This document shows, one piece after another, positions 53,928 through 62,171 of a stretch of 64,000 nt of DNA. The notes below the pieces were generated by a model. The model saw nothing but the letters and a program-made list of their open reading frames with translations, searched no databases and had not been told where the DNA came from. Position numbers and translations under genes: made by a program. Origin of the DNA: Natronorubrum halophilum (lineage in GTDB: Archaea; Halobacteriota; Halobacteria; Halobacteriales; Natrialbaceae); contig NZ_QQTY01000007.1 of the NCBI RefSeq assembly GCF_003670115.1, positions 95,482 to 159,481 of the forward strand. The letters are read 5' to 3'. Within the stretch, counting starts at the first letter, position 1, and each line of letters starts with the position of its first letter.

Positions 53928-54161
53928 TTACAGAGGTATACAGTCCGATGGAATATAATCATTACCACGGTTTCTGATATAATGAACCGTTGTCATCAAA
54001 TCCTTACTGTGGATGAGTTGCTGAATACATCCTCTATAGTCAGCAGGCACCTTTTGATAGATCCAAGAGAGATCGGTAACCACTCCAGTAACTATTTGAC
54101 CTGTACTTGCCGCTAAGGATATTAAACCGAATTCTTTGCCGAGGTTTTCAATAGAGTCGGA
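53928..54161 (-). pseudogene. Open 77-codon fragment without start
   Basis: Directly after the nuclease stop (54162-54164) the same frame continues, open for 77 codons, to the TAA at 53928-53930. The TAA touches the GTG of the membrane protein gene. It reads GKEFGLISLAASTGQIVTG and YIRNRGNDYIPSDCIPL at its end, sensible protein with AT-rich codons. The first possible start is the GTG at 54083, leaving 51 residues. It is probably a 5'-truncated gene at the left edge of the provirus, or a short gene. Confidence 0.4.
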
Positions 54162-54551
54162 TTAGAAGACGTCGCCGATCGAGATTTTTGCTTGCTGGGT
54201 TCCGCGGTGATCGCCGCCACCGTGCCACCGGAGCAGCGGGAGATCGCTCGCTCGAACCATCTTGTCTGTGACGACCGTGCAGCCGGAGCGCCCATGTGGC
54301 CGGTAGACGACGAAACAGTACCAGCCGTCCGCTCGCCGAAGCTTGTCGTGATACGCTCGGTAGACCTTGAAGTTGCCCGGCTGGCCGTCGGCGTGCTCGA
54401 GCATGGTGCTCTTGATCTCGACGGGCGTTCCGTTTCCGAATCTCGCGTCGTGCCAGCTGGCGCGCTCGAGTTCGAAGCGTCGTTTCTTCGCCATCCGTTT
54501 CTCGCAGGCCGTCCCGAAGTGGTTCGCTCGCTTCGATCGACTCCGAGTCAT
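54162..54551 (-). CDS. PD-(D/E)XK nuclease-like protein (provirus)
   Basis: The protein has 129 residues from MTRSRSKRANHFGTACEKRM at 54551; a GTG six codons upstream is also open. The nuclease core shows ERASWHDARFGNGTPVEIKS, that is Asp then ExK, followed by YCFVVYRPHGRSGCTVV. This resembles Holliday-junction-resolvase-like nucleases that ride with haloviral genes. It is the last gene of the minus-strand provirus module, starting just beyond the small frame that follows the ATPase. Confidence 0.7.
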   Translation of the reverse strand: MTRSRSKRANHFGTACEKRMAKKRRFELERASWHDARFGNGTPVEIKSTMLEHADGQPGNFKVYRAYHDKLRRADGWYCFVVYRPHGRSGCTVVTDKMVRASDLPLLRWHGGGDHRGTQQAKISIGDVF

Positions 54552-54561
54552 GGCTGACTCA

Positions 54562-54717
54562 TCACGCACGCGCTCGTCGCGCGTCTTTATTTATTTCTCC
54601 GCCGCCGTCTATGGATCGAATACAGGCGATGGGCCGTGATACGCGGCCCTGTCGGGCCGCGCCCATAGTAAAGGGGGGATAGTTGCCGTTGCCAGCGTGC
54701 CACCTGTACGCGGTCAT
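54562..54717 (-). CDS. Possible small provirus gene
   Basis: This is a 51-codon frame whose ATG at 54717 overlaps the ATPase stop by four bases (ATGA) and whose stop overlaps the alternative nuclease start. It reads MTAYRWHAGNGNYPPFTMGA at its start and is basic at the end. Coupling at both ends suggests a real gene of the operon, but no family is recognised and chance is possible. Confidence 0.35.
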   Translation of the reverse strand: MTAYRWHAGNGNYPPFTMGAARQGRVSRPIACIRSIDGGGEINKDARRARA

Positions 54718-55880
54718 GCAATTACCTCTTCGACTTTGGCAAGCGTATCGACGTGCTCGCCGTCGTCTTTGTACTCTCGCCAGCGAGTACCGACCCATTG
54801 GTGGCTGTAGGGAACGTACGTCGCTGTCTCGCGATTTGACATACCTTCCTCTTTGCACCTGATAGCCGTCCAAATGGCCGTTTTGCGGGCCGCCTCGCCC
54901 GCCCCCATTTCGTCGGTTTCGTCGCCGTAACTCGACCACGACCAATCACTCGCCTCTTTCGTGTTGTACCGGAGGTCCGTCGGAGGCACGCCTTCGATCT
55001 CGCCTTCAATATCGGCGAGTTGCGCGTTCCGAATCGAGTCGGCGATGACGGCCTTTTTCTGACTCACCTTCTTGACGATCGTGCCGACGCGCCAGAGCAT
55101 TGGATGAATCGATCGCTCGCCGTGCGCGATGTAGATGAGAGCGCCGCCGTACTTCCGGATCTTGTATACCAGCGGAGCCATCTTCTTGCGGGTTTCGTGG
55201 CCCTGTTTGCCGGTCCCACTGGCGGCACTCGAGAACTCGTCACCGATGAACAGTTTGTCGCGCTGGCTGTGCTTGAGCGGATCGCCATCCTGCTCGACCC
55301 ACTCCATAAGTGTGCCGTAGTCACCGATCCAGCCGTCCTGTACATCGCCGTCAGCGTCCACCCAGCGGTTCTTTTCCTCGAGCGACTGGATGTTCGTGCC
55401 GAGCAGCGAGTTCTCCTGATGGAGCGCACGCCAGCGTTGTGCGAGCAGACACGCGAAGTCCGTCTTCCCCGCGCCCATCTCGCCCAAGACAACGATCACT
55501 GGAGCCGGGCCGTTGATGAGTTCGTCCACCGTGCCGATGGCCTTCAGACCGCTCACATCGGCACGCTGTGACGTGTCTCCAACCATGTGCTTGATCGTGG
55601 CCATATCGCCGTTTTCCATCGCTCTGCGGAAGTTCTCGGTCCCTTCGACCATCCGGATTTCCTCGTGTTTCGCGAGGTTTTTCGACTGGCCGGGCATCTT
55701 GTCGGGCCGATCGGCCGACGTCGGATCGTAGTGGATCGATCGAACGGCCATCGCCCGGCTAATCTGCTCGTCGCGAACGATGCCGCCGTGGTCGGCGATC
55801 TCCCGATTCTCGCGCTGTCCGTAGCCTTCCTGGTGCTCCCGCGCTTCGGCCGTGACGTGTAGGTCATTGTCGTCAGTCAT
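54714..55880 (-). CDS. Pleolipovirus-type ATPase
   Basis: The protein has 388 residues from MTDDNDLHV at 55880. Walker A VVLGEMGAGKTDFACL has GEMGAGKT at 133-140. The acidic Walker B strand is DKLFIGDEFSSAASG. An HTH-like end, KEEGMSNRETATYVPYSHQW, closes the chain. This is the putative NTPase conserved at the end of the pleolipovirus structural block. DNA handling during packaging or budding is supposed, not shown. It overlaps the preceding gene by eight bases. Confidence 0.8.
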   Translation of the reverse strand: MTDDNDLHVTAEAREHQEGYGQRENREIADHGGIVRDEQISRAMAVRSIHYDPTSADRPDKMPGQSKNLAKHEEIRMVEGTENFRRAMENGDMATIKHMVGDTSQRADVSGLKAIGTVDELINGPAPVIVVLGEMGAGKTDFACLLAQRWRALHQENSLLGTNIQSLEEKNRWVDADGDVQDGWIGDYGTLMEWVEQDGDPLKHSQRDKLFIGDEFSSAASGTGKQGHETRKKMAPLVYKIRKYGGALIYIAHGERSIHPMLWRVGTIVKKVSQKKAVIADSIRNAQLADIEGEIEGVPPTDLRYNTKEASDWSWSSYGDETDEMGAGEAARKTAIWTAIRCKEEGMSNRETATYVPYSHQWVGTRWREYKDDGEHVDTLAKVEEVIA

Positions 55881-56691
55881 CGGTCCCTCCGTCGGCTGCT
55901 GCCGCCTGCTCGCCGCCCGTGTTGATCGTGACGGGTGCCGTTTCCATCGGGTCGGTCGCGTCGAACTCCTGTTCGTATTCGCCAAGGTCGCTAATTTCGT
56001 CGCTTGACCACTCTTCGGCGTCGTCTTCGGCTGCCTCGAAGCGTTCTTTGACGCTGGTTTTCTGGGTCATCAACCCGCGTTCGTCGGCTTCGGCGTGCGC
56101 GTTGATCGTATCGCGTTCAATCTCGATTCCCATCCGGCTGATCCGCCCGCGTAGCTTGTTGTAGGCAATCGCCGTTTCGACTAACTCGCCGTGGACGTCC
56201 TCGAGCATGGCTTTGATCGTGACGAGTTTCGAGTCCGAGAGTTGGCTGAAGTAGCAGCCGGTGACGATGAGCGTCCCGTTCTCGCCCTGATCCGGGTGCC
56301 AGTCGAACTCTCGAACCTCGAACGCTTCGTTGTCGTTCACGCGGTACGGTGACGGTCCCTCGACGGTCTTGTTCGACCACACCTCTGGTTCAACGTAGAA
56401 CTTCTTTCGTACGTCTTCGACACCGTTGACGTGGTAGACTTCCGTCATCCGCCGGTTTCGGAGCGCTCGAGCGCCGGTGACGAACAGCGCGAGCAGCGGC
56501 GGTCCGAGCAACAGGAGCGCAGCGAACCAGCCGATCGCGATCGGTGGAATGCCGGGGATGCTCGGACGGATCAAGACGAGTGCCGCCCCGAGCGACACCA
56601 CGACACCGAGCACGATCAGCTGGCCCTCGGCAGCGATGTACGTCAGTCGATCCGCCCAGGAGCCGAACGTCCCGCTCGTCTGTTCGCTCAT
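55873..56691 (-). CDS. Provirus membrane protein (pleolipovirus conserved block)
   Basis: The protein has 272 residues from MSEQTSGTFGSWADRL at 56691, overlapping the preceding stop by a four-base junction. Two membrane helices lie near 20-42 and 47-70 (GIPPIAIGWFAALLLLG). A cytoplasmic-looking region follows with an alpha/beta body (NGTLIVTGCYFSQLSDSKLV) and an acidic end. Position between the secreted protein and the ATPase matches a conserved open reading frame of pleolipoviruses. The function is unknown. Confidence 0.7.
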   Translation of the reverse strand: MSEQTSGTFGSWADRLTYIAAEGQLIVLGVVVSLGAALVLIRPSIPGIPPIAIGWFAALLLLGPPLLALFVTGARALRNRRMTEVYHVNGVEDVRKKFYVEPEVWSNKTVEGPSPYRVNDNEAFEVREFDWHPDQGENGTLIVTGCYFSQLSDSKLVTIKAMLEDVHGELVETAIAYNKLRGRISRMGIEIERDTINAHAEADERGLMTQKTSVKERFEAAEDDAEEWSSDEISDLGEYEQEFDATDPMETAPVTINTGGEQAAAADGGTDD

Positions 56692-57233
56692 GCCTCCATC
56701 ACCCCGCTTTCTTCGGAGCGGAGGACGTGCCACGTCCCGACACCGGCCAGCCCGACGGTCATGAGAATCCCCGAGAACAGTCCCGACTCGCCGCCGAAGT
56801 GCCGGAACGGGTTCTCGTCGCCTTCGCTCGGTTCTTCTATCTTGCTCGAGAGACGGACGGTGGTTCCGCTGACGCTGACACCGACCGTCGACGCCCCGCG
56901 CATCTCGCGGACGTCCATCGAGATCGTCGTCTCACCGCGCTCGAGGTTGTAGTCTTCGCTCGGCACCTGGACCGCGCCTTCCTCGCCGACGCCCGCGAGT
57001 GCGTCCGAGACGGTGACCGTCCGCGGCCGATCGGCGTCGAAGGTGATCGTCGCGGTTCCGTTCGCGAGTTCGTACTCAGTAATTCGGAGACCGTCGCCGA
57101 ACTCAGCTTCGAATGCGGGTTCGGCCGTCGCGTTCTCCGTTTCGTTCCCGTCCTGTGCGGCGACTGGCCCAACGCCCATGCCCATCGCGAGCGCCACCGC
57201 TACGACGACAACCACAAAAAAGATCCGTCGCAT
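56688..57233 (-). CDS. Provirus secreted protein with C-terminal anchor
   Basis: The protein has 181 residues. A signal peptide (MRRIFFVVVVVAVALAMGMG) ends near AQD. A beta-rich ectodomain follows (RITEYELANGTATITFDAD, TTISMDVREMRGASTVGVSV). A C-terminal helix, GLFSGILMTVGLAGVGTW, anchors it. The order, immediately after the spike gene with a two-base gap and before the membrane protein, fits the conserved pleolipovirus block. Possibly a second envelope protein. Confidence 0.7.
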   Translation of the reverse strand: MRRIFFVVVVVAVALAMGMGVGPVAAQDGNETENATAEPAFEAEFGDGLRITEYELANGTATITFDADRPRTVTVSDALAGVGEEGAVQVPSEDYNLERGETTISMDVREMRGASTVGVSVSGTTVRLSSKIEEPSEGDENPFRHFGGESGLFSGILMTVGLAGVGTWHVLRSEESGVMEA

Positions 57234-57235
57234 CC

Positions 57236-59110
57236 TCAGTTCCCTCCGAGTCCCGGAATGAGGTCGGTCACAACCCCGATGACAGCGAGAACGACGACTC
57301 CGATGAGCCCCAGACCGAGCAGTGCGCCACCCTCTCCGAGGTCATCGAGCGGATTGGGGACGGTAAGGTCTACCTCAGTGTCATCATCTGAGTTCATCTC
57401 TTCGACCAGTTCGTACTGTTGTTCTAAGAGTTCCTTCTGAAACTGCTCGAACTCGTCCAGCCGATCGTGTACCTCCTCGTAGTCGGTCGGCGTCTCGGTT
57501 GTGAGATCGTTATCCGTGAACGTCACCGAATCCGTATCGACTATCTCGCCGTCCTCGTTGAGTCCCTGTGCCGAGTCGATCGTGAACTCTCGCGTGTCTT
57601 CGAACTCCACGAATCCGGTTTGCTCGACCTGCTCGCCCTCCGAATTTTCGACCACGACAGTAGTAGAGAATAGGACGGTTGGGGCCGCAGTCGTTTCACT
57701 AACCAAATCCGTCAAATCTGCTGGCGTATAGGTCTCTCCCACCTGAAGATCGCCGTCCGGCCCCGGATCGATATACAACGTTCCGCTGATCGTTTTCCCC
57801 TCGATCGCGGCCACGTCCTCATTCGCTTCCGGCCCCTCGTCGTCCGGGTCGGTGAGCGGTCCTATTGTAATCGTGTTATGGGTCGTAGACGGCGTTTGAC
57901 CGAGCATCGACAGGTGAGCATTGACGAGCGCGTGCGGGTCGTCTTCCGGCGCGTCGTCTGACAACGAGGTGAACGTCTGGATTTCTTCGTAGCTCAGTTC
58001 ATCGTCTACGATTTGCTCATACACGTTGTCTACCATCGTCTCGACGTTGGTAGAGGCGGTGTTGAGCGCGTCGAGTACCGACTGAATCGCAGCGTTCCAA
58101 TCGTTATGGGACCACAGGAGTTGTGCGCCGGCTACTTCGCCGTCCCGACCGAATTCGTTGTCGTAGACGTTCCGGTACTCCGCATCATCGAACTCCTTAA
58201 TCTCTATCTCAAGGGTTTCAACGACGAACCAGCCGTTTGCATCGTCTGAGTCCCGCATCTTGTAAATTTCCTCCCCGTCATCCTCTGGAGTTGGGTCCAG
58301 TGCCGGGAGACCAATATTCCCAAGTTCTCCGACATCGCGAGTGGCTCCGGTTGCACTCTGGCCGTTATCGAACTCAATCGCAAACGTCGGTGCCGAAATT
58401 GTACTCCCGTCGGGGAGATCGTAGACCATATCGCTCACGTCATGGTCGAGATCTGTGATTCCTCCCGCACTTTCGTCAGACGATCCATAGGTGCTAGCGA
58501 GGCGGTAATATTCCTCATAATCAGCAGGCTCAGAGTAGTCACCGGCTTCATCGAGCGCGAGGTGCAGGCGCTGCCACCGATCACGAATCGAGCGTAGAAC
58601 AAGATGCGACTCGTTGACGATCTCCTCGAGCGGGGTTGAATAGACTTCATCAACTTTCGCGGTAGCAGCGTCAATCGCATCCTGTCGGCTCGCTCCTTGC
58701 TCCTGAATCTCCCGGTAAGCCGCCTTCAGACCCTCGATATAGGCGCGTCCTTCCAGAAGTTCGGCGTTGTCCTGTACCCACGTGAGTGAGGTGCCAGTGC
58801 GAGCCTGCGTTTCGACACCGTATCGGTAGGTGTCGCCGTGAATCCGAAGAATCTCGTTTTCTAAGTATTCCTCGTGTTCCTCGTCATCGTCGCCGTCCGA
58901 TCCGAATAGCCAGCCGAGAGCGTCACCCGCCCCCCATCCCGCCCCGATCGGCATGAGTGACTGTGCGCTCGCCGTTCCGCTCGAGGCCGCCCCGCCCGCC
59001 GCGATCGCCGCGGCGGTGGCCGTCCCCTGGAGGAACGTCCGCCGGTCGAGCGAGCAGCCGGGCGCGACCTCGTGGGCCGTGGGCTGTGGGCCAGAGTCCT
59101 CTGCCGCCAT
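57236..59110 (-). CDS. Pleolipovirus-like spike protein
   Basis: The protein has 624 residues. A Tat signal occurs after a short lead: CSLDRRTFLQGTATAAAIAA. The ectodomain has a long helical part (residues 70-190) and beta-rich regions further on. A predicted coiled coil, LDEFEQFQKELLEQQYELVE, precedes a C-terminal membrane helix (ALLGLGLIGVVVLAVIGVV). Tat export plus C-terminal anchor plus membrane-proximal coiled coil are the known features of the VP4-like spike that binds the host and fuses membranes. Among the best-supported provirus genes. Confidence 0.85.
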   Translation of the reverse strand: MAAEDSGPQPTAHEVAPGCSLDRRTFLQGTATAAAIAAGGAASSGTASAQSLMPIGAGWGAGDALGWLFGSDGDDDEEHEEYLENEILRIHGDTYRYGVETQARTGTSLTWVQDNAELLEGRAYIEGLKAAYREIQEQGASRQDAIDAATAKVDEVYSTPLEEIVNESHLVLRSIRDRWQRLHLALDEAGDYSEPADYEEYYRLASTYGSSDESAGGITDLDHDVSDMVYDLPDGSTISAPTFAIEFDNGQSATGATRDVGELGNIGLPALDPTPEDDGEEIYKMRDSDDANGWFVVETLEIEIKEFDDAEYRNVYDNEFGRDGEVAGAQLLWSHNDWNAAIQSVLDALNTASTNVETMVDNVYEQIVDDELSYEEIQTFTSLSDDAPEDDPHALVNAHLSMLGQTPSTTHNTITIGPLTDPDDEGPEANEDVAAIEGKTISGTLYIDPGPDGDLQVGETYTPADLTDLVSETTAAPTVLFSTTVVVENSEGEQVEQTGFVEFEDTREFTIDSAQGLNEDGEIVDTDSVTFTDNDLTTETPTDYEEVHDRLDEFEQFQKELLEQQYELVEEMNSDDDTEVDLTVPNPLDDLGEGGALLGLGLIGVVVLAVIGVVTDLIPGLGGN

Positions 59111-59236
59111 TCAGACCACCCCCGTCGTCATCAGCGCCGCCAGGCCGATCGACACGCTCGAGGCCGTGAGGACGTAGCCGGTGATCACTGAACTGTACCA
59201 CTGTTCCGTCTGACCGCTGAAAACGTTGGAATGCAT
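59111..59236 (-). CDS. Small provirus membrane protein
   Basis: This 41-residue protein begins MHSNVFSGQTEQWYSSVITG and has one membrane helix (YVLTASSVSIGLAALMTTGV). Its TGA abuts the ATG of the spike gene, and it starts 16 bases after the membrane protein stop. Tiny membrane proteins at this place are usual in pleolipovirus genomes. No other identification is possible. Confidence 0.6.
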   Translation of the reverse strand: MHSNVFSGQTEQWYSSVITGYVLTASSVSIGLAALMTTGVV

Positions 59237-59252
59237 TGGTTGGAACTCCGGA

Positions 59253-59684
59253 TTACTTGTAGGCGATCACGTAGAACGCGGCGGCGTTGAGGAAGACGGT
59301 GAACCAGCCGACGTACCACATGCTTGCCATCGTGACGGCCACAGCGGGCACGAGCGCCGCGAGAATGTTCATGATGATCGCCAGCAACACGACGACCGTT
59401 TCCACGTCGGTCCAGTCCTCTGGCGTCCCCTCGTTGGTGAGCCAGCCGATGAGCAGAATCCCCATCGAGAGGATGAACCCGTACGTGACCTCGGTGCCGT
59501 GCGCGCTGTACAACGAGTCCGCGAGCGACATGTTCAGCGGCGCGCTGAACTGGAGCGTGCCGACCGCGCCGACCGAGATCGACGCGAGCACGAACAATGG
59601 CGCGAGAATACTGTCTGTTAGGTCGATACCGTCTTCCTGACGAATCGAGTCAGGAACGTATTTCTGCGGTAGGCTAAGTGCCAT
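59253..59684 (-). CDS. VP3-like internal membrane protein
   Basis: The protein has 143 residues from [16 protein letters not shown] at 59684. Four membrane helices (for example [34 protein letters not shown]) occupy most of the chain. It is the first gene of the structural operon, ahead of the small membrane protein and spike. This matches the internal membrane protein VP3 of pleolipoviruses, which lines the inner face of the envelope. Size and topology both fit. Confidence 0.75.
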   Translation of the reverse strand: MALSLPQKYVPDSIRQEDGIDLTDSILAPLFVLASISVGAVGTLQFSAPLNMSLADSLYSAHGTEVTYGFILSMGILLIGWLTNEGTPEDWTDVETVVVLLAIIMNILAALVPAVAVTMASMWYVGWFTVFLNAAAFYVIAYK

Positions 59685-59729
59685 ACGAACGCTCCGTTTC
59701 CCCGCCCCATCGAAAAGGTCAGGAAAACC

Positions 59730-59750
59730 AAGGTTCACCAACCTTTATAC
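59730..59750 (+). promoter_or_regulatory. TATA box overlapped by an inverted repeat
   Basis: AAGGTT at 59730-59735 and AACCTT at 59740-59745 are complementary around CACC. CCTTTATACC (59742-59750) is a TATA box 27 bases before the ATG at 59774. A protein bound to the dyad would block this promoter. Confidence 0.6.
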
Positions 59751-59773
59751 CAAGGCGGGTTGCCGCCAGTCGC

Positions 59774-59956
59774 ATGGCGCTGAACAAACTCAGACAGTTA
59801 GACCAGAACTCCGCCGGGATTACCCTCCCAAAAGACGATCTCCGAATTGAGGGACTGCTCGACGAGAACGGGAGTGTTGACGATGAATATCACTTCCACG
59901 TTCGTCACATCGGTGACGGTGAATGGACGCTTGAGCTCGTCGAAGAACTTGATTAG
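59774..59956 (+). CDS. AbrB/SpoVT-like small regulator
   Basis: This 60-residue protein begins MALNKLRQLDQNSAGITLPK, and the following DDLRIEGLLDENG resembles the swapped-hairpin AbrB fold (as in MazE). The rest is EYHFHVRHIGDGEWTLELVE. It is divergent from the structural operon and has a dyad over its TATA box. It is probably a dimeric transcription regulator, perhaps of its own gene and the neighbouring operon. The family assignment rests on a short sequence. Confidence 0.6.
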   Translation: MALNKLRQLDQNSAGITLPKDDLRIEGLLDENGSVDDEYHFHVRHIGDGEWTLELVEELD

Positions 59957-60023
59957 TAATTCTCTATCTACTCACAACAACATGTCGGAAATTGAAAAAT
60001 CGTTCTATAAGGTTGTCTGTTAT

Positions 60024-60452
60024 TTAGGTGTCGTACTCGACTGTCCCAACGATAGTTGTCCCACTTCGGTCAGTTTCTTCCCCGTAATAGGCAACAATAT
60101 CATATTCCGTACCAGTCGTACCATCAATTGTTGCCCCCTCACCTACACTTTCTAACGGCAAACTTCCACTGCTCGTGGACACAACGTTACCACTATCATC
60201 AATAACAGTAACTCCATCTGCATTTGCCAGCGATTCAAGGTTCACTGTTGGCGCGGTGGATCCATCATCTTCCACCTGTACGCCTGCTTGGGCACTGTCT
60301 TGGAGTCCCGATCCCATATCGAGAACAAATGCAGCGATCACAGCCGCTAAAATAACTGTAATCGCAACCATAAGTATGACCCCTATCACTGGAGAGACCG
60401 CACGTTCATTTTCGTTACCAATCAGCTTACTTCGGAATTGTGTCAAATCCAT
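60024..60452 (-). CDS. Type IV pilin-like protein
   Basis: The protein has 142 residues. The N-terminus MDLTQFRSKLIGNENERAVS is followed by the signature PVIGVILMVAITVILAAVIA, the class III signal sequence and hydrophobic helix of archaeal type IV pilins (cleaved before the helix by PibD). The remainder is a beta-rich acidic pilus body. Haloarchaeal pilins serve adhesion. This one lies between provirus genes, which is unusual and may alter pilus-dependent infection. No pilus assembly genes adjoin. Confidence 0.85.
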   Translation of the reverse strand: MDLTQFRSKLIGNENERAVSPVIGVILMVAITVILAAVIAAFVLDMGSGLQDSAQAGVQVEDDGSTAPTVNLESLANADGVTVIDDSGNVVSTSSGSLPLESVGEGATIDGTTGTEYDIVAYYGEETDRSGTTIVGTVEYDT

Positions 60453-60765
60453 GTGTCATCACGCACCACAAATCAGCAGGTGGTTCATCGTGCTCAACCT
60501 CGAGCACACACTCGACGGATCAGGGCAGCAACCCACTACCGTCGCCATCCTTCCATGCGATTTTCGGTGCTAACTCTAACACAAGAAGCACCCATAATAA
60601 AGGTATTCGAACGTGAAATTCATCTAATCTTATAGGGTTTCAGATCTGATAATCAGTGAGTGGCAGAAACCTTGCAGTGGCCCCTTGAAGCGCCGCCATC
60701 TATCGATATCACTTTTGAAACCGTCCAGACCGAACTTCTTTGCTTGCGGACTCAAATTCACATCT
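60453..60765. other. Intergenic between the pilin and HTH/endonuclease-like genes
   Basis: There are 313 bases. It contains the palindrome CAGATCTG within TTTCAGATCTGATAATCAG near 60640 and an AT-rich TCTAATCTTATAGGG region, both possible control elements. No gene is seen. Confidence 0.35.
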
Positions 60766-61557
60766 ATGAGTGAATCGGACAGTTTGGTCCCCGAACGCGC
60801 TCTCGCGCGCACCTACGACGGTGGATATCACATCGACGGCTGGCAGAGTGTCACGGAATATCGGCGGGCGCTATCCTACGCGAGTCGGAACAATGTGAAA
60901 TCCGGAGCCACGGCCAACGCTCTCGAGTTACCACGTGGGCGGGTCCGAACGTGGCTCGAGGGTGGCTGTCCCGACCCTGCACGAGCGATCGACATCGCTC
61001 GCGAGCACGGGTGGCTTGAGTGTACGTTCGGTGACCCCGAGTTCCAGGGTCTGAACGCGCTCGTCGCGAACATCTTTTCCGGCGGTTCGATCGCCGAGTC
61101 TACCTACGCGCCAGGGTTCGCGCTGAACCATCGCGGAGAAGACAGCCACGTTTTCGACGCGCTCGAGCTGGCCGGCGTTAAGTATCGCGTGGTCGACGAT
61201 CGCGACGGCCGAGCCGATGAGGTCCGGCCGACGACGGATGCCAGTGTACTCGGTCGCGTGTTGGCCGTTCTTGGCGCTCCCGTGGGTCCGAAAGCTGATC
61301 AACACCTCTCGATTCCGGACTACCTTGAAGACGCGCCCGAGGGAGCCCGTGAGCAGTTTGTGTACGCCTATCTCGAGAATCGGGCGATCCCACACGAGGG
61401 GAAAGCAACGCTCACGCTTCGCGAAGATCGGAACCGGGACTATCTCGAGGGACTGGCCACGTTGATCGACGACGTGGCCGGCGGCGGGGTCCGAATCGGC
61501 GAGCGAGATATCGTGATCTCGAAATCGGCAACGGAGAATCTGGGGACAGTTCGATAA
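60766..61557 (+). CDS. HTH protein with LAGLIDADG-like region
   Basis: The protein has 263 residues from MSESDSLVPERALARTYDGG at 60766. An N-terminal HTH-like region (ANALELPRGRVRTWLEGG) is followed by a body that resembles homing-endonuclease folds: LNALVANIFSGGSIAES, VLGRVLAVLGAPVGPK and EQFVYAYLENRA. No clear catalytic acidic pair can be placed, so cleavage activity is doubtful. Homologous proteins are common in haloarchaeal mobile DNA. It may regulate or serve replication of the provirus. Confidence 0.55.
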   Translation: MSESDSLVPERALARTYDGGYHIDGWQSVTEYRRALSYASRNNVKSGATANALELPRGRVRTWLEGGCPDPARAIDIAREHGWLECTFGDPEFQGLNALVANIFSGGSIAESTYAPGFALNHRGEDSHVFDALELAGVKYRVVDDRDGRADEVRPTTDASVLGRVLAVLGAPVGPKADQHLSIPDYLEDAPEGAREQFVYAYLENRAIPHEGKATLTLREDRNRDYLEGLATLIDDVAGGGVRIGERDIVISKSATENLGTVR

Positions 61558-61571
61558 CAGTAGTACGGTTT

Positions 61572-61850
61572 CTATTCGTCTGTCTCTAAGTCGCCAGCGT
61601 CGAGTTCTCCCTCGAGATACGCACGACCGCGGTCCGTAATTTGGTAAAATCCTGCATCTTCATCGTAGTATTCTACAAGGCCTTCATCCAGAAGCGGGCT
61701 CATTCTCTGCCGCACGTATCCGGCATTGAAATTGATATTTTCAGCAATCACACGTGGTGTCGCAACGATCTCTCGGTTCCCTTCATTCAGAAGGAACTCC
61801 AAGATGTGATCATCTGCATTCGTCATCCACGACACCCGTGGCCGTCGCAT
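61572..61850 (-). CDS. PhiH1 repressor-like winged-helix protein
   Basis: The protein has 92 residues. It begins MRRPRVSWMTNADDHILEFL. The winged helix includes IVATPRVIAENINFNAGYVR and QRMSPLLDEGLVEYYDED; the end is GFYQITDRGRAYLEGELD. It belongs to the PhiH1-repressor-like family and lies divergent from the integrase operon with a 620-base control region between. It is the prime candidate for the provirus repressor. Confidence 0.8.
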   Translation of the reverse strand: MRRPRVSWMTNADDHILEFLLNEGNREIVATPRVIAENINFNAGYVRQRMSPLLDEGLVEYYDEDAGFYQITDRGRAYLEGELDAGDLETDE

Positions 61851-61943
61851 CTTGCCTGTTCTGACGCTTGAAACCAGAAAGTTCGTCCGGTTGTGTTTGG
61901 TGGACTGATCATGTCATGGTCCATGGCTAACAGAATCGTTAGT

Positions 61944-61953
61944 TAAATATAAG
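61944..61953 (+). promoter_or_regulatory. TATA box before the candidate RNA
   Basis: TAAATATAAG predicts transcription from about 61974, a few bases before the folded element at 61981. Confidence 0.5.
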
Positions 61954-61980
61954 TAAATAGGGTGTTTGGATGCGGTCAAC

Positions 61981-62066
61981 GGAAGCCAGACGGACCCACC
62001 GGTACCCGGTCGGGTCCTCGTCAGAAACGCGGACCCGGTGCTTGGGACACCGGCCCGCTGGCCTCC
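61981..62066 (+). ncRNA. Candidate structured RNA, Y-shaped
   Basis: GGAAGCCAG (61981-61989) pairs with CTGGCCTCC (62058-62066), eight of nine bases. Inside, GGACCCACCGG (61992-62002) pairs with CCGGTCGGGTCC (62006-62017), leaving one bulged C. CCGGTG (62035-62040) pairs with CACCGG (62048-62053). A TATA box lies about 33 bases upstream. It does not fit a canonical tRNA (no T-loop or anticodon loop). It could be RNA or a DNA structure of the control region. Confidence 0.4.
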
Positions 62067-62104
62067 GTAACCACAGTACGGAAGCATGTATTCACGCAAC
62101 GCTA

Positions 62105-62122
62105 CGGGGGATAAAGCCCCCG
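62105..62122 (+). repeat. GC-rich hairpin
   Basis: CGGGGG and CCCCCG pair perfectly around ATAAAG. It lies about 40 bases downstream of the candidate RNA and may end its transcript. Confidence 0.5.
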
Positions 62123-62171
62123 ATAGACGGCATCGATCGGCCCACGGCCCACAGCCTACGGCCGCCTCGAG

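Noticed and set aside
61981..62066. tRNA gene in the provirus control region
   Set aside because: Acceptor-like pairing exists, but there is no TTCRANY loop, no anticodon loop and no D-arm on either strand.
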